Shown: positions 23,927 through 35,382, numbered from the stretch's first letter. The stretch: DNA of 64,000 bases from Pinus tabuliformis (GCA_031772625.1 CM062805.1:519103683-519167682); one strand, 5' to 3'. Notes: a model not told the origin generated them from the letters alone. Program-made: numbers and translations.

Positions 23927-23962
23927 CCTTGCACTAGGAAGCGCAAGCCCCTCCGGGACCTT
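23927..23962 (-). repeat. Bpu-like 36-bp element, copy 2
   Basis: 36 bases; on the minus strand it starts and ends with AAGG and has the core cgcttcctagtgc. It faces copy 3, 117 bases away, in the opposite orientation. Confidence 0.72.
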
Positions 23963-24078
23963 TTCTTACTTAACCCACTTACTGAAAGTATAGATTGAAC
24001 CACTGACCTACGAGCAACTGGAACTAGCCATAACAGCAACAGGAGTTTTCTTCCTCATCCGCTTCCTAGCTGGAAAAG

Positions 24079-24114
24079 AAGGTCCGGTAGGGTCTTGCGC
24101 TTCCTAGTGCAAGG
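24079..24114 (+). repeat. Bpu-like 36-bp element, copy 3
   Basis: 36 bases with AAGG at both ends and the core ggtcttgcgcttcctagtgc. It is fused directly to acccgacagggggctcgact of the TCGAGC family, the same junction as after copy 1 (1920), so the two families may move together. Confidence 0.72.
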
Positions 24115-24698
24115 ACCCGACAGGGGGCTCGACTGATAAGGAGAGGAGTTTCTTTGAGCCAGGAAGAGAAAGAGTACTGCCCGAGAAGGAAGGTAACCCA
24201 TTTCATCGAGATGGGGCACTCTAAATCGGTCAATAGGTAGACTCAGCTCTCCCATCACGCGCTTCCCCCCATACACTACTCAGCTCATAGGTAAAGGTGT
24301 CTCTGTGGGGGTGGGGAGAAAGAATTCACTTTGAATGGCAGGCGAAGAGGATACTTCCTACGTATATAGATGGTTGCATGAGCGAGATGAATCGGGAACT
24401 GGACCATAAATCCATGGTGCAGAATAACTACTAGCTACTCTTAGAAAGAGACCAGATCCAACGTCGTTGATAGAGCACGAATCCTTCTACTCCAACCCAA
24501 CCAACATAGGCTTTAGGGTAACTTGTTGCAACAAGAAACGGTACGAGAAAACAAGCAAGGGAAACTTGTTTTTCGGGCACGTCTATTATGCGAGAGGGGC
24601 TTTTGCTGTTTATAATAGTGAGTCTAGCGCTATGCTTATGCACACTGTAGTTTGATCGTAGGATGCGCGCGACTAAGGCCATTACATAACCTTTCGCC

Positions 24699-25450
24699 CT
24701 AGGCGCGGACCATTGCTTGTTGGATTCGAGATGACCGGGTGGGCACAACAAATCTGAATAGGATGTGCTTACCATTCATATATCCTCTGATTCCTTCTTT
24801 CGAGACAATGATTAGTTGGATCATGGTGAGGAACGGCTTGCCAAGGAGAATCTCCATTTCAAGTCCTTTTTTATGAGAAAATCTAACTTTTGACAGTCGG
24901 ATCTTGAATTCATGAATTCCTTGCACTAGGAAGTGCAAGTCCCTCCTGGACCTTGAACCCCAACCAAGCCAATTGGTCTGGACTTGCTTTCCATCTACTG
25001 CATGAATTCTTGCACCACACCTCTGCCAGTATTGACCCGGAACATATCCCGGCCGTATGCAGTTCAAATCTGAGCAAGAATCCAAGTTGGCATAAATGTC
25101 AGTGTGGGTTTTCCCGAAGACGTTTATTGAAAGATGTGTTACCATTTCTGAGCTTGGTGTGACATAGCGCTGATAATGCTCGCTTCCGCTGTGATCTCCA
25201 TCTCACTCTGTGGAACTACATCACCTGTAGGCTTTTGTTCTTCAAGGATTGCGATACGATGATCAAGATCTTTGGTGTAGTTCTTCAGTTGTCTGAGCTC
25301 TGACTACACTTATTGAGGGGATGGATAGTGAGAAGCTGAAGCTATATTTATTTTAGAAAGAATGTCCACAACTTTCATAGAGACCAGATGTGACTTTGGA
25401 AGTTCCCTTGAGATTCGACTTTTCCGCAAGTGCTTCTGTGATTGCTTAGA
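24699..25450 (-). pseudogene. Caulimovirid-like (pararetrovirus) protease region, degraded
   Basis: The minus-strand frame 25145-24699 carries a retroviral-type protease resembling that of plant pararetroviruses: LDSCSDLNCIRPGYVP (D-S/T-G motif with C in place of G), then ILLGKPFLT and IIVSKEGIRGY. Upstream, after a one-base shift near 25145, another frame reads coding-like to about 25445 (LRQLKNYTKDLDHRIAILEE), with two stops near 25310. A Bpu-like element sits inside the protease at 24919-24954. The usual RT is not found downstream. Assignment to Caulimoviridae rests on motif spacing and recall; a diverged Ty3 protease is the alternative. It is plainly an inactive remnant. Confidence 0.5.
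24919..24954 (-). repeat. Bpu-like 36-bp element, copy 4, inside the protease remnant
   Basis: Minus strand 36 bases, AAGG at both ends. It interrupts the pararetrovirus-like protease between QTNWLGWG and IHEFKIRL; 36 is a multiple of 3, so the frame survives the insertion. This is direct evidence that the element inserts into foreign DNA. Confidence 0.75.
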
Positions 25451-27764
25451 AAGGGTTGAGTATGGACTCTGATTTTGTTGAAGATGAGTTCACTTCTTTT
25501 CCACTTCTTTCCGGATTTAGTTCCATCCATTCCTATTTCTTCCTATAAGCCATTCCTTACTACCTCTCCTACCTTGAGTTAATGAGTAGTGGAGTAAAAC
25601 CTTCTTACCTTCCTTTCCCTCTTATCTTTCTTATTAGCTGAATGAATGATTAGGGAAGTCTGTCTTATACTACCTAGAATTTTCCCTTACCTTTCTGAGC
25701 TTCTTATTAGATGAATGAATGAGTAGGATCAAGTGCCCCTTCGGGGAGCCTTTCCATCCTTCCTTTCACCCTTAGTACTTTCCTTCACTGTACGATATTT
25801 CCTTCCCTTATGAAACCCTTCGTTCAACTCGCCTGCAGGCAACAGGAGTCGATACATCAAATAGAGGATAACTGCTCAATGTCTTGCTATTGTGATTTCG
25901 GTTATGGCTCCTATGGCGATTGCGAATAGACCAGCTCCTACTGCTCCTGCTCCTTCTGGTGTATCTGCCTGTCATGGTTACTGCTCCGGTTACTCTTCCT
26001 GATGTGGTTACGATTTATAATACATACGAGAAGGAGGCTCTGAAAGACCTACTCCTACTTTAGATCGTGGACTCGGGTTCTGGTTAACTAATTGTTTCAC
26101 CTAAGGCTGCTACTAACAAGGCTATGAAAGAGGGAAAGACTACAAAATAATCATATTCCGATTGCTAATATTCCTCTCCCTAGTAGTCGAGCTTGCTTGC
26201 GCATCCTCTTATTCCTGTTCTTCTTGCTTTCCCACTGACTTTCGATTGGGATTTCTATTGGCTGGCAGGCAAGATCCAATAGCCTGCTCCTTTTTCTTTA
26301 GCGGTTACTGTTATGGTTGCAGTTGTGGTATTCCTATTATGACTATTTCTAGCTATTCCTATTTTCTATTTATGTAGGCGCCAACTCCCAGCACGCGGAG
26401 TCTCAAAAGCCAGCGATAAAACTACAGTGTGCTCACGACAGGCAATAACGCTTGCTTATGAAAGCTCTCGGCACTAGCCAGAAAGACTTGACCCTTAACC
26501 ATAAGTCTAAAATAGTCGAAGCATCCCTATGTGTATAGCCTCCTCTTGTCCATGGTCCTCAAGCCGATCTTTCTCTTCGAAGTAACTACACCGACAATTC
26601 CACGATGAACAGAATACAATCTATGAACAACAAGCTGTCATTCTTTCTTGGCGCATAGTCATTCATTCGTTCTCGGCTTATGTCACAACGATGCTTCCAA
26701 AACATTTCTTTATTCCATGTACTTTGATTCTATTCAATCTCATTCTGTCTCAGTTTTCGGGACAATGAATTTTGTTTATCAGCCCATATCAATCAATCGG
26801 ATTCCTTCTTCTCAACTCATAGTCAATCGTTTCGGCTTTAGGGTAGGGACATTCCTTTCTGGTCAGTCGATTCTTATTTATTGACTACAGCTCCTGGGCT
26901 TAATGGCATGGTGAACATAGCATAGGAAGGCATGGAAAGGGACTACTCCTTCTACTAGGCCACCGCTTGAGGGCTGGGCATCGATCATTTGTTCACGGGC
27001 CGATCTTGATTTTATGACTGGCCCTCCCACCAATTGAGGGCTTCAGGGCATCATGTCTTTTAGAAACTTCTTTCTGGTACACGGATCTGGTCACTGATGC
27101 TTTCTATTCAAATGATACGAGCTCAGGTGACAATCTTTCTTTAGGGCATGGAGTGGATACGGAAAAATATGGATAGGTGTATGGGTTAGGGTGAAGACAT
27201 TGATTATCTGGGTACAGTCAGTAAGGTAGAAAGAAGTCAGGGAGCCACTTCTATTCTAGGCCTGGAACAACGGCCTCTTTAACGACTTATTCGGTTGGAT
27301 TCGGGTAGGAATTATATTCTTATGGAACAGCATCTTCATACGTTGGGTTTGGAATGTCAGCCTCTGGAACTCTTTATTTCGTGAATGAAGTAGAGTTGGC
27401 TTCTCTCTCCGTAACTAGAAAAGTGGGAAAACCAGATTGCATTAGGCTTCTATCATGAGTTTAGGTCCTTTTCCAGTTCTGGGGATGGGGTCTTCAAATA
27501 TTCCATTTTCTCGTTGGAAAACGAGCTTCTAACAAGGCACCAGGAGGAACATCTATCAATTCCAATTCCTGAATTGGTGCGGTATAGTGGAAACTCATAT
27601 GATCGATCCATAGAGAAAGAGGGAGTACCAAGTCGTTCAGGAGTGGAATATTCCCACGTATCCATCAATCAGTCATCCCATTTCATTCCCGTTTGACACC
27701 CATTTAGTAGTGCTTTGGGCAGTTATCTGGTCATTTCAATCTTTCGTATGTGGATATGTAATAT
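25451..27764. other. Spacer with decayed coding-like and drifting repeats
   Basis: No gene recognised. 25500-25830 repeats pyrimidine-rich drifts (ccttccttt, gaatgagtag). 25900-26060 and 26200-26370 have Tyr/Ser/Cys/Gly-type codon rhythm; a TCGAGC module is at about 26165-26205 (cctctccctagtagtcgagc). 27220-27420 again reads Gly/Ser/Thr/Tyr (SSYVGFGMSASGTLYF) on the plus strand. Short open frames look fortuitous. Confidence 0.4.
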
Positions 27765-28060
27765 CTATATCTGAATGAGACGCCTTAGGCGAGGCACCCA
27801 AATCCGTATCAGAAAGAAGGGCTCTAGCCCGGTAATGAGATTCATCACGCAACTTTCACTATATAAGATACCTAAGCTGGAGCTTGAAACTAAACCAGAA
27901 AGCAGGAAGACTAGCTTTCGAAGCACCTTTAAGAAAAAAGGCCATTCCAGCCTGTCATAGGCTTTAGCCATATCTAGTTTTAGCAAAACATTGCTGCCCC
28001 ACACATCCCTGTACAACTCCCTTACCATTTAATGTGCTAATTCCATGGTTTCTGCAATCG
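27765..28060 (-). pseudogene. LINE-type reverse transcriptase fragment
   Basis: The minus strand encodes VLLKLDMAKAYDRLEWPFFL, the A-motif region of plant LINE (non-LTR) reverse transcriptases (consensus K-x-D-x-x-K-A-Y-D-R-x-x-W). LVSSSSLGILYSE and MNLITGLEPFF follow and fit the family. The YADD box and the flanks are missing, so only about 90 codons remain. A group II intron maturase is less likely because of the AKAYDRLEW wording. Confidence 0.75.
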
Positions 28061-29579
28061 ACCTATCCTTCTTAAGCCCTCCTTCTTAGATAAGCTTTCT
28101 TAGATGAATGAGGGAGTCTGAATGTTTCGGGTAGATGAGTCCAGGTAAGGCTTCCTCTCCTAGCTTCTCTTCTCAACTTTCTTAGATAAGCTTCCTAATG
28201 AAGTAGCTTAATTAGAGGGATAGCCTTATTTTCTACCTTCCCTAGCCTCTTAATGAGTGATGGAGTTCAACCGGTGGGGGTGGATAATGAAAGCTTTCTA
28301 GATAGGGCAACCCGACAAAGCTAGATAGGGAAACCGTTGGTGTGGGGTGGGTAATGAAATCGTTTTTGAGATGGACAGTACTCCGCTTCAATTACTGAGG
28401 GATTATACTATAAATGAAATAGGGAGGGAGTTAAAGAAAGTAAGGTGACTCCATCTTGAACTTTTATCCAACCGGTCGAGCATTCTGAAGTTCCTGCCTT
28501 GAGGAGCATGCTTTCAGACAAGCCTGAAACTGCAATCCGGGTTTGCCATCCTTCACTAGGGGTGTACTATTGGGAGGACTAGCTATTATTTATTTATACT
28601 AGCTATTGAAATGTATTCCCCTCCATCATCACCCCCTGGGAGGATAAGCTTCAACTATCGTTCTCCTGCCACACCCCCGCTGGGTGGGAGGCAAGAATCA
28701 GCTGGACCATCATTTCTTTCTGTCCAATCGCTTTGTTTTGGAAGGAAATAGCTTGTTAGCTAGGGACCATCCAATCATTTTTTAGCTACTACCGAACCGT
28801 CCATTTTCTTGTATTATTGTTTGGCTATCCTAACTAGTCATAGAATATGAGAATACAGTTTGAGGCTATCTTCGTTGGGCTCCTACGGGTTGGGCTCCAG
28901 TTCGTTTAACACCTGTTCAACTATGAGCAGGAATGGATAGATATCTCGCTAGTCCTTCCTCCTCATTTCACTATCTCGTGACGAGGGAGTAGACTACCTT
29001 TATGGCAACAAGGAGAAAACAAAGCAGGGAGTGTTAGAAAGCATGCTCAACTAGGATGGCCAGCCGGATGGTCGGACAAGAAAAGCCAAATGGTAGGGCT
29101 ACTAGCTCGGTTGGGAACAACCAAAATTAGCCGGTTGACTCAACTACTTTCTCGAGTGAGTGAAACTAGTTCGAGAAGGATAGGCTTGGAGAAGGATAGG
29201 CTCGAATTCCTCCTTCCATAATAGTTGCTCAACTGGCAACGACTAGCTATTAACCTCCCTAACTTACATACGTTATATCAGCCTTCAAGAGGAGCCATAG
29301 CTAAACCAAACGTAGTCCAATTCAATTAGTTTGTTCAACCGGTGGTGGGCAAAAGCCAGGCTTCATTGGATTGTTCGAGCTACCAAGGGTGAGGGATGGC
29401 CTAGCGGAGAGAGCTATCCATTTTCTTGAGGAGCTACTCCGAAGGAAGGAAAGCTGTAGTTGAGCTCGAGCTCCCTCATTTCAAATCATTGTTTGGAGGC
29501 CTAACTAGAATAGTATAGGTAAGGATCCTATACTATTACAACATAGAATAGCTCCAACTAATCCCCCTTTATAGGAACA
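28061..29579. other. Spacer without recognised genes
   Basis: Drifting repeats around ttagataagct (28085-28260), a loose pair of caaccggtggggg and gtggataatgaaa-type units at about 28260-28370, and cattccttgctcaa-like stretches. Nothing here is recognisably coding. Confidence 0.4.
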
Positions 29580-29971
29580 GATCCCCCTTTACAGAACCAA
29601 AATATGCAGTTGTCCTGGAGCATGTACTATCACAGAGAAATGTTTGGTACAGATTATTATAGTACCGTTCACAAAGTAGATAAGTTAATTCCTATGGATG
29701 TCTATTCGCCAGATTGCCCACCTGAACTGGAGGCTATTATAGATGCTATAACGAAACTTCGTGAAAGAAAAGAAAATATAGTTCGATGGATATATGAGGC
29801 CCGAACTCCAACAAGGAAAGAATAAAATATTTCACTATAAATCATAGGGATCATCATATTGGATCCAGTATTGGTCAAAAGTTATTACATCAATCTAATG
29901 AACCTCAATTCGAATCTACTTTCGAGATACCCTCTGCAACGTTTGGATCTACTTCAACTCTGCAATTATAG
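29580..29971 (+). pseudogene. ndhK: Plastid ndhK fragment with two frameshifts
   Basis: The central part reads [20 protein letters not shown] then [19 protein letters not shown], the conserved C-terminal half of plastid NDH subunit K. Upstream, gaaccaaaatatg at about 29593 matches its EPKYV in another frame, so a base was lost near 29618. A second shift near 29825 leads to YFTINHRDHHIGSSIG..KLLHQSNEP, ending at TAG 29969-29971, which fits the longer ndhK tail of early-branching seed plants. It is therefore an old plastid insert, not functional. Confidence 0.82.
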
Positions 29972-31120
29972 ATCTATCATTGGGATATCTATCCCATTTC
30001 GATTCGGATGGAATAGGATGAATAGATTCTGACTAGTGCCAAATTATCAGTCCCACCATCAAATCTTGACTTCTGAGTTCTCGATCCTACTTTTTTATAT
30101 GTACAGAGTATCGTGATTCAATTGGAACGGACAGAGAGGGACAATATGAGCAAAGAAGAGGGAGAGAACATATTGATCCATCTATCTATTTTGATTGGGG
30201 TGTCTCCATATGTAGATATATATCTAGATAGAATAGATTTAGATAGATGGATATGCAGACATGGATATTGACATCTTGCTAGGAAATAGATTTGATCTGG
30301 TGGCACGAGGATTTTTAGTGCTAAGGAAGGGACAGAAGCCAAGAAGAGCCATCCACCAGAAGCATTCAACCTTCTCCCTTCATCACCAGCCATGCCAAGT
30401 CCAACAGAAGCCAGATGCCTTGAACCTTTAGCCAACCTTTAGCCATAAGCCTAGCACATACTTGAACCTCCCAAAAGCCCAACTTGAAGAACTACCATCC
30501 GGAAAGGGAAATAACAATACCAAGCACTAATAAAAACTAGATTAATTTTCTTACTCATTCGTTCATTCATATCCTTCAAATGGTTCAGAAGTTGGTTATG
30601 CTCTTGTAAGTTTAAGCAACACAAGCAGTTACAGTAGCACCAGTAGATCATCCTGCAGAGCTACCAGCCTTAGTAGCCATCTAACTAAGCCAGAAAGACA
30701 GAAAGCTAGCCAAGAAGGCCTCATCACCAGCCATTATAACTATCTATCATTCTTGAGGTATGGGTAAGCCCATCCCTAGGTTCCCAGTCGGGTAGTTCCT
30801 TCCCGGTCGCCCTCCTCCCGGTCGGAGAGTAGAGCATTCGTAGCTTCCGGGAAAAGGTGGAGTTCCCGAGGTTAACACATCATATCGTCTCTTTGTGCCG
30901 GGTGTAGAATCATTCCATCTATTCGTAAATCCTCATCCCAATATCCAAAAGGACCGGGTTGAACAGAAGAACCATTTCAAAGTTCGCAGTCTCAGGAGTT
31001 GGAGCATCGGCAAGAGTAGAAGAATTTGATCTAGTAGAAACAGGAATCTATAGCCTTAACAATCGAGAACCTATAGATAGATCTTGTTAATGGTTCTATT
31101 AAGTTTAGCCAGGGCTTCCA
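29972..31120. other. Spacer without recognised genes
   Basis: 30130-30260 is rich in tagatagat steps. 30770-30990 is GC-richer (cccggtcgccctcctcccgg) and looks organellar, but I could not assign it. No tRNA or protein found. Confidence 0.4.
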
Positions 31121-31517
31121 ACTATAGCCTACTCTGTCATCTCTCTTTTATTCTGCCATGTAAGTATGCTTGGGTCAGATAGAGTGTTTTTCTCTAGGAT
31201 CAATTAGTTAAAGACCCAACTCTCAATACCCGGACCTCATCAAGAACATGCACCGAGAAACAAAAAATATCAAATTGCTCTGATACAACTGATCTAGATT
31301 ATCTAGAGAACGAAATGAAGGTAGCAATATCAAATGGAAACACACACAAAGATACGGTAGAGAGCCTCATAGTACAGCAAAACCCAAGTTCTATTAATGA
31401 TGGAAAAACATTGTCAACTACAAAGCAATACAAACTAGCTAGAATGGTCGTAGCTTATCTATGAAGATAGATGTGTTGGCTACACTCATTTGTAACAAGA
31501 CACTACAACACGCCAAA
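31121..31517 (-). mobile_element. Inverted copy of the Ty3 LTR/leader fragment at 888-1281
   Basis: Reverse complement of 888-1281 with few differences. It contains the LTR end (31290-31517, tgatctag on the plus strand), the primer site tgatacaac-type at 31281-31289, the leader, and the first codons of gag ending at ctactctgtcatctc near 31121. Both copies stop at the same places, so the fragment was duplicated as a unit rather than inserted twice as a retroelement. Confidence 0.8.
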
Positions 31518-31936
31518 AGTGCCTTTGAACATAAACTATGATTCCCTAGTATGAAACCCCTACCTATACTTTGATTTTTCCCTCCTAACGTCACCAGCCC
31601 ACCTAGGGAAGGAATTGAAATGAATATATGATTGGAGAATATTTTGAGTAAGATTCTTTTCCCGAACATGCATCGAAGTTGAAGAGGTAACTCAGAGAAA
31701 GGTAAGTCCAAAGGCGATGGTTCATAGGATCTTTTCAAATCACAAAATCCAATGCATATGACCGATATGGGCCAGTCTCTTTCTCTTTCTAGAGTTGGAT
31801 AAAAGCCAGCCAGAGATATCGATCCAGGTGCAGATGGAACAACAAATAGGTAGGCAAGCATCCTGTGGTGGTAAAGAGCTAGCTCACTCAGCAATAGATT
31901 CATTATTACTTCATTTCCGTTATCTCCTAATTCCAA
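31518..31936 (-). other. Unassigned open frame joined to the LTR fragment
   Basis: A minus-strand frame open from 31936 runs into the LTR copy and ends at 31439. The non-LTR part (about 140 codons) has mixed composition, for example SLAGFYPTLERERDWPISVI and SYEPSPLDLPFSELPLQL. It matches nothing I know. It could be a chimeric organelle ORF of the kind formed by recombination, or chance. Confidence 0.25.
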
Positions 31937-33204
31937 CCAATGAATGACGATGGATCCATAGATGGGATAGCAATGGATTTATGAGAAATTGGTTAGCATA
32001 TGATTGGTGATGTGTTTCTCGGCGAGCTAGGTATCAATGAGAGGTGTTGATTCATTACGTTGTTGCGATAGGTACCTGGCCATGATTTCGTGGTGCTTCT
32101 TCTTTCTCTTCGATCAGTAGTCGATTGTAAGTGTTACTACATCCCTACTTCCTCGTGTTGAGGTAGGTGGTATTATTGAGCGGTGGTAGGTGGGGCATGA
32201 TCCTTGCTTACTTAATAGTAGTGTTGGGTAGAGTAATGCCTGGTTGCAGTGCAGGTAATGTATGGTGGATAATTGCTGCTAAATCCTTCCTTCTCTTTCT
32301 AGTCTCGACGAGCGGTTTGGATGCACAGACCAGTGTCTAACTGGACAAATGCCAAGATCGATGAAAGAATCCTAAGTAGTAATTGATGATAGTGACAGAT
32401 ATCATTCCCATTTAGACCGCATACTGCTCAATGACTGGCTTCAAATGATTGGCTATCAACAATGACCTACCTTCTGGCAATGATTGGCAATGACTGGTTG
32501 GCTATATGACCGGCAAGGAGACTATTGGCTGGCAAATACCTCCTGTCGACCTCCTGGCAATGACCACAACCTCCTGGCTATCGGCGACCACTGTCTATGA
32601 TTGACTATGACTACTGGCTACGACTAGCTATGACTGCTGGCTCCTGCTATGACTGCAGGCTCTGACTGTATGGCTCTGACTGGCTATAGCTATGACTAGC
32701 TATGACTGGTGCTTATGGTCTCTGTATGGCGTATGATCTTCTTCGAATGATGAATCGACGGCAGTCACTTTAATCACACTTGCTTACTTGAATAAAGGCA
32801 TGAATTTGGCACTTCAATACTCTGTGGCGGCACAACCATGGATGATGGATGACTGGGTGACTGGCTTCCTTTCATTAATGGATGACTGGCTAGATGTAAC
32901 AACCATGGATGTCTGATGGTAGCATTTTGTATTTCTAAATAGTGAATAGGACGGGTATGAGAGCTGATCCAGCTGGGCATGAGAGCAAGCAGGTCTATCC
33001 TTTAAGTAATAAGAAGGCAAGCCCCAACAACCAACCCAACTACGATCACCTTTAGCAGATAATGCATAATTACATATATAATATATGCATTGTCTGGTTT
33101 CATTACTACTATAATTCATTACTCAATGACATATGCAATGATATTCATCAGGATTGATAACAACCGGACATGAGGGCATAATTACTGCTAGTGCTTTCAA
33201 TAAT
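31937..33204. other. Spacer with a degenerate ctatgactgg array
   Basis: 32400-32730 is made of drifting 10-12-base steps (ggcaatgactgg, gctatgactg, ctggctacgac), clearly of one origin but with no fixed period. An AT-palindrome copy is at about 33061-33100. No gene seen. Confidence 0.5.
33061..33102 (+). repeat. AT-palindrome element
   Basis: gcataattacatatataa, then tatatgcattgtctggtttc. It keeps the 5' part and core of the family; the taaagc end is replaced. Confidence 0.55.
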
Positions 33205-33640
33205 GACACCTTCCTCTCCTGTTAGTCGATCCTGCTTGCGCACCTCTCCCTCACCGTATGAATAGTGAGTCCCTCAACCATATTCATTCGTCCCTCTCCT
33301 TATAGTTGAGTGTTCGTTCCTCTCCCATAGGTCAAGTCACTAACGTACCTCACCTTTGACCTCGTAACCTCAGTCGAGTCCCTACCGGGCCTCACCATAT
33401 GAATAGTGAGTCCCTCTCCTTATAGTCAAGCATTCATTCATTTTACTTATTAGGTGGCCCCTATCAAATAAGTAACTAAAAAAGTCACTAACGTACCTCT
33501 CCTTATCAGTCGAGTCACTAACGTATTCATTTTACTTATTGGGTGGCCCCTATCAAATAAGTAACTAAAAAATTCAATAACGTACCTCACCCTCACCCTT
33601 ATGGTTGAGCCTGCTTGCGCATCATGACGATCTCCCTACC
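33205..33640 (+). repeat. TCGAGC repeat cluster
   Basis: Modules cctctcctgttagtcgatcc, gcttgcgcac, catatgaatagtgagtccct, ccttatagttgagtg, ttacttattaggtggcccct, and actaacgtacctctcctt alternate, several two or three times. The hairpin form ttacttatt...aataagtaa occurs twice (about 33440-33478 and 33533-33566). Confidence 0.7.
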
Positions 33641-34523
33641 TGAATGAGATAGGTAATTATGCTTTAGCAGATAATGCATATATTATATATGTCATTATGC
33701 AATTTTGAGAGATCGATTTCTTCCCATAAAAGACTCAATATACTACACATAGCCCCTCTACCCAGTTCTAGATCCTCCCTGAATAATGGCTATAGGCTCT
33801 ATCCCCTCCCTGGATATCTTTGCATATGATCCTCAAAATGTATATCGACATATGTAACAAGCAAACAACTGTTGTAAATCTTTCCTTTTGTGATGGTATC
33901 GCTAGTCTCATCTCGTCTGGCGGACTTATTTATTTCGTTGACTGGCAGTGCAGACTTATCTATTGTTTGGTGGAAACTTTGTCAACATCCATATCTCATT
34001 TAGTGTTTTGATGGATGAAATCGCTTAGGATGCTGGGTGAAAGTAAGTAAACACAGTGTGCTAACTGTTGGTCACATGGGGTTATTGGTAAATGGACTGT
34101 TGGTAACATGTTCCTTCGGTTCACTGCTTTTGATGAACTATGTTTTGGCTCTTTGCTAATAAAAAAGATTCAATTTATAAGTTGCTCCACTTCGGTAGGA
34201 AAGCTAGGCTAGAAAGACAATATAGGGAATAGGCTTTATATAGGCTTCCTTACCAATACCAATAAGAGATAAGAGACAAGCTGATAAGAGACAAGCAACT
34301 GTTATTACTGACTTGAAAGGGTTAGACCTATTATTTTAAACGATTCATATTCCTTCTAGTCTAATTACTCCAGCTATGAAAGGACTTCCTGCTAGCTTGG
34401 TGGTGCAGGTGCGAGTGCCTGGTAATAACCTCAACCCTTCCAATCTTGTAGATCTTACTAGCCTTCTAATCCTTTCCAGCCAGGACATCCATCCTATCAA
34501 AATATCTACATGAACTCATTAGA
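33641..34523. other. Spacer before the gag-only element
   Basis: A reversed AT-palindrome (gctttagcagataatgcata...) is at about 33663-33702, adjacent to the TCGAGC cluster. The frame at 33820-34011 is not recognisable. Nothing else assigned. Confidence 0.4.
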
Positions 34524-35382
34524 CATACTGTTGGAAATAATACTGAGAGCGGGGGGTGAATCAGTATTATCACATTAATAAAACTTTTTCATTTCCATAA
34601 TCAGATTCATATATGCTACTTCCACAACTTCTTATGATTAAGTTAATTGATCTTCAATGAGTGCATTGTAACATTATCAACCATATTATCAGATAACAGA
34701 TGCCGTAATAGAGAATAGATCATCACACATAAGGCACACACATGAACACCATGATATAAGGTGGAAACCCAATGCGGGAGAAAAACCACCTGCTGCAAGT
34801 CATCTCAATCTTCTTCTTAATAAGAAAATCATTTTACAATATTTGTACTGGTGCAGTCTTATACCAGTACGGGAGCTACAACCCCCTTTGCTCTTGTACT
34901 AGTTGATCCATTTACTAGTACGCAGGCTGCTACCTGCTACAATGCTCCAAAGATCTCCCTTAGCTTTTGTACTAGCTTAGATACTAGTACATAGGTGCTG
35001 GCCTACAATCTTCTCTCCTCCAGGTACCACATTTCATCAATTTTTAGACTGGATATACTGAAGCACAACACATAATCTGAAAGGCCACTTTTCATCCAAT
35101 TTTCATACTGGACCCAACAACAACATTGAAGCTCATAATCAAACAACCTTCTGAATCACCCAATCACCAGATCCATACATATACAATGATATTATGAGAG
35201 TTATCAACTAGATCTGGTACATAAAGGTAAGTCATTAATCATGCTGTTACCTGAACTCAATACCAGTAACCAAACATCAGTTATGCACCCAAAACCCTGT
35301 AGAATAGTCAAAGGCAGTTAAAACAAATTTTAAGTAGGGATTGCAACTTCACTGGTATAGATCTGCGGATATCTGTACTACC

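Larger units (their letters stand above)
22751..24698. other. Spacer with two Bpu-like elements
   Basis: No gene recognised. 22895-23075 has Gly/Ser/Thr/Tyr-type codon rhythm on the plus strand (for example TGYGFGYSDYSG) broken by stops. 23560-23900 is purine-rich drifting repeat. Bpu-like copies are at 23927-23962 (minus) and 24079-24114 (plus); the latter is followed at once by a TCGAGC module (gacagggggctcgactgata). Confidence 0.45.

Noticed and set aside
30770..30990. GC-rich stretch as a possible rRNA or group II intron piece
   Set aside because: No domain V-like hairpin and no rRNA signature found on reading.
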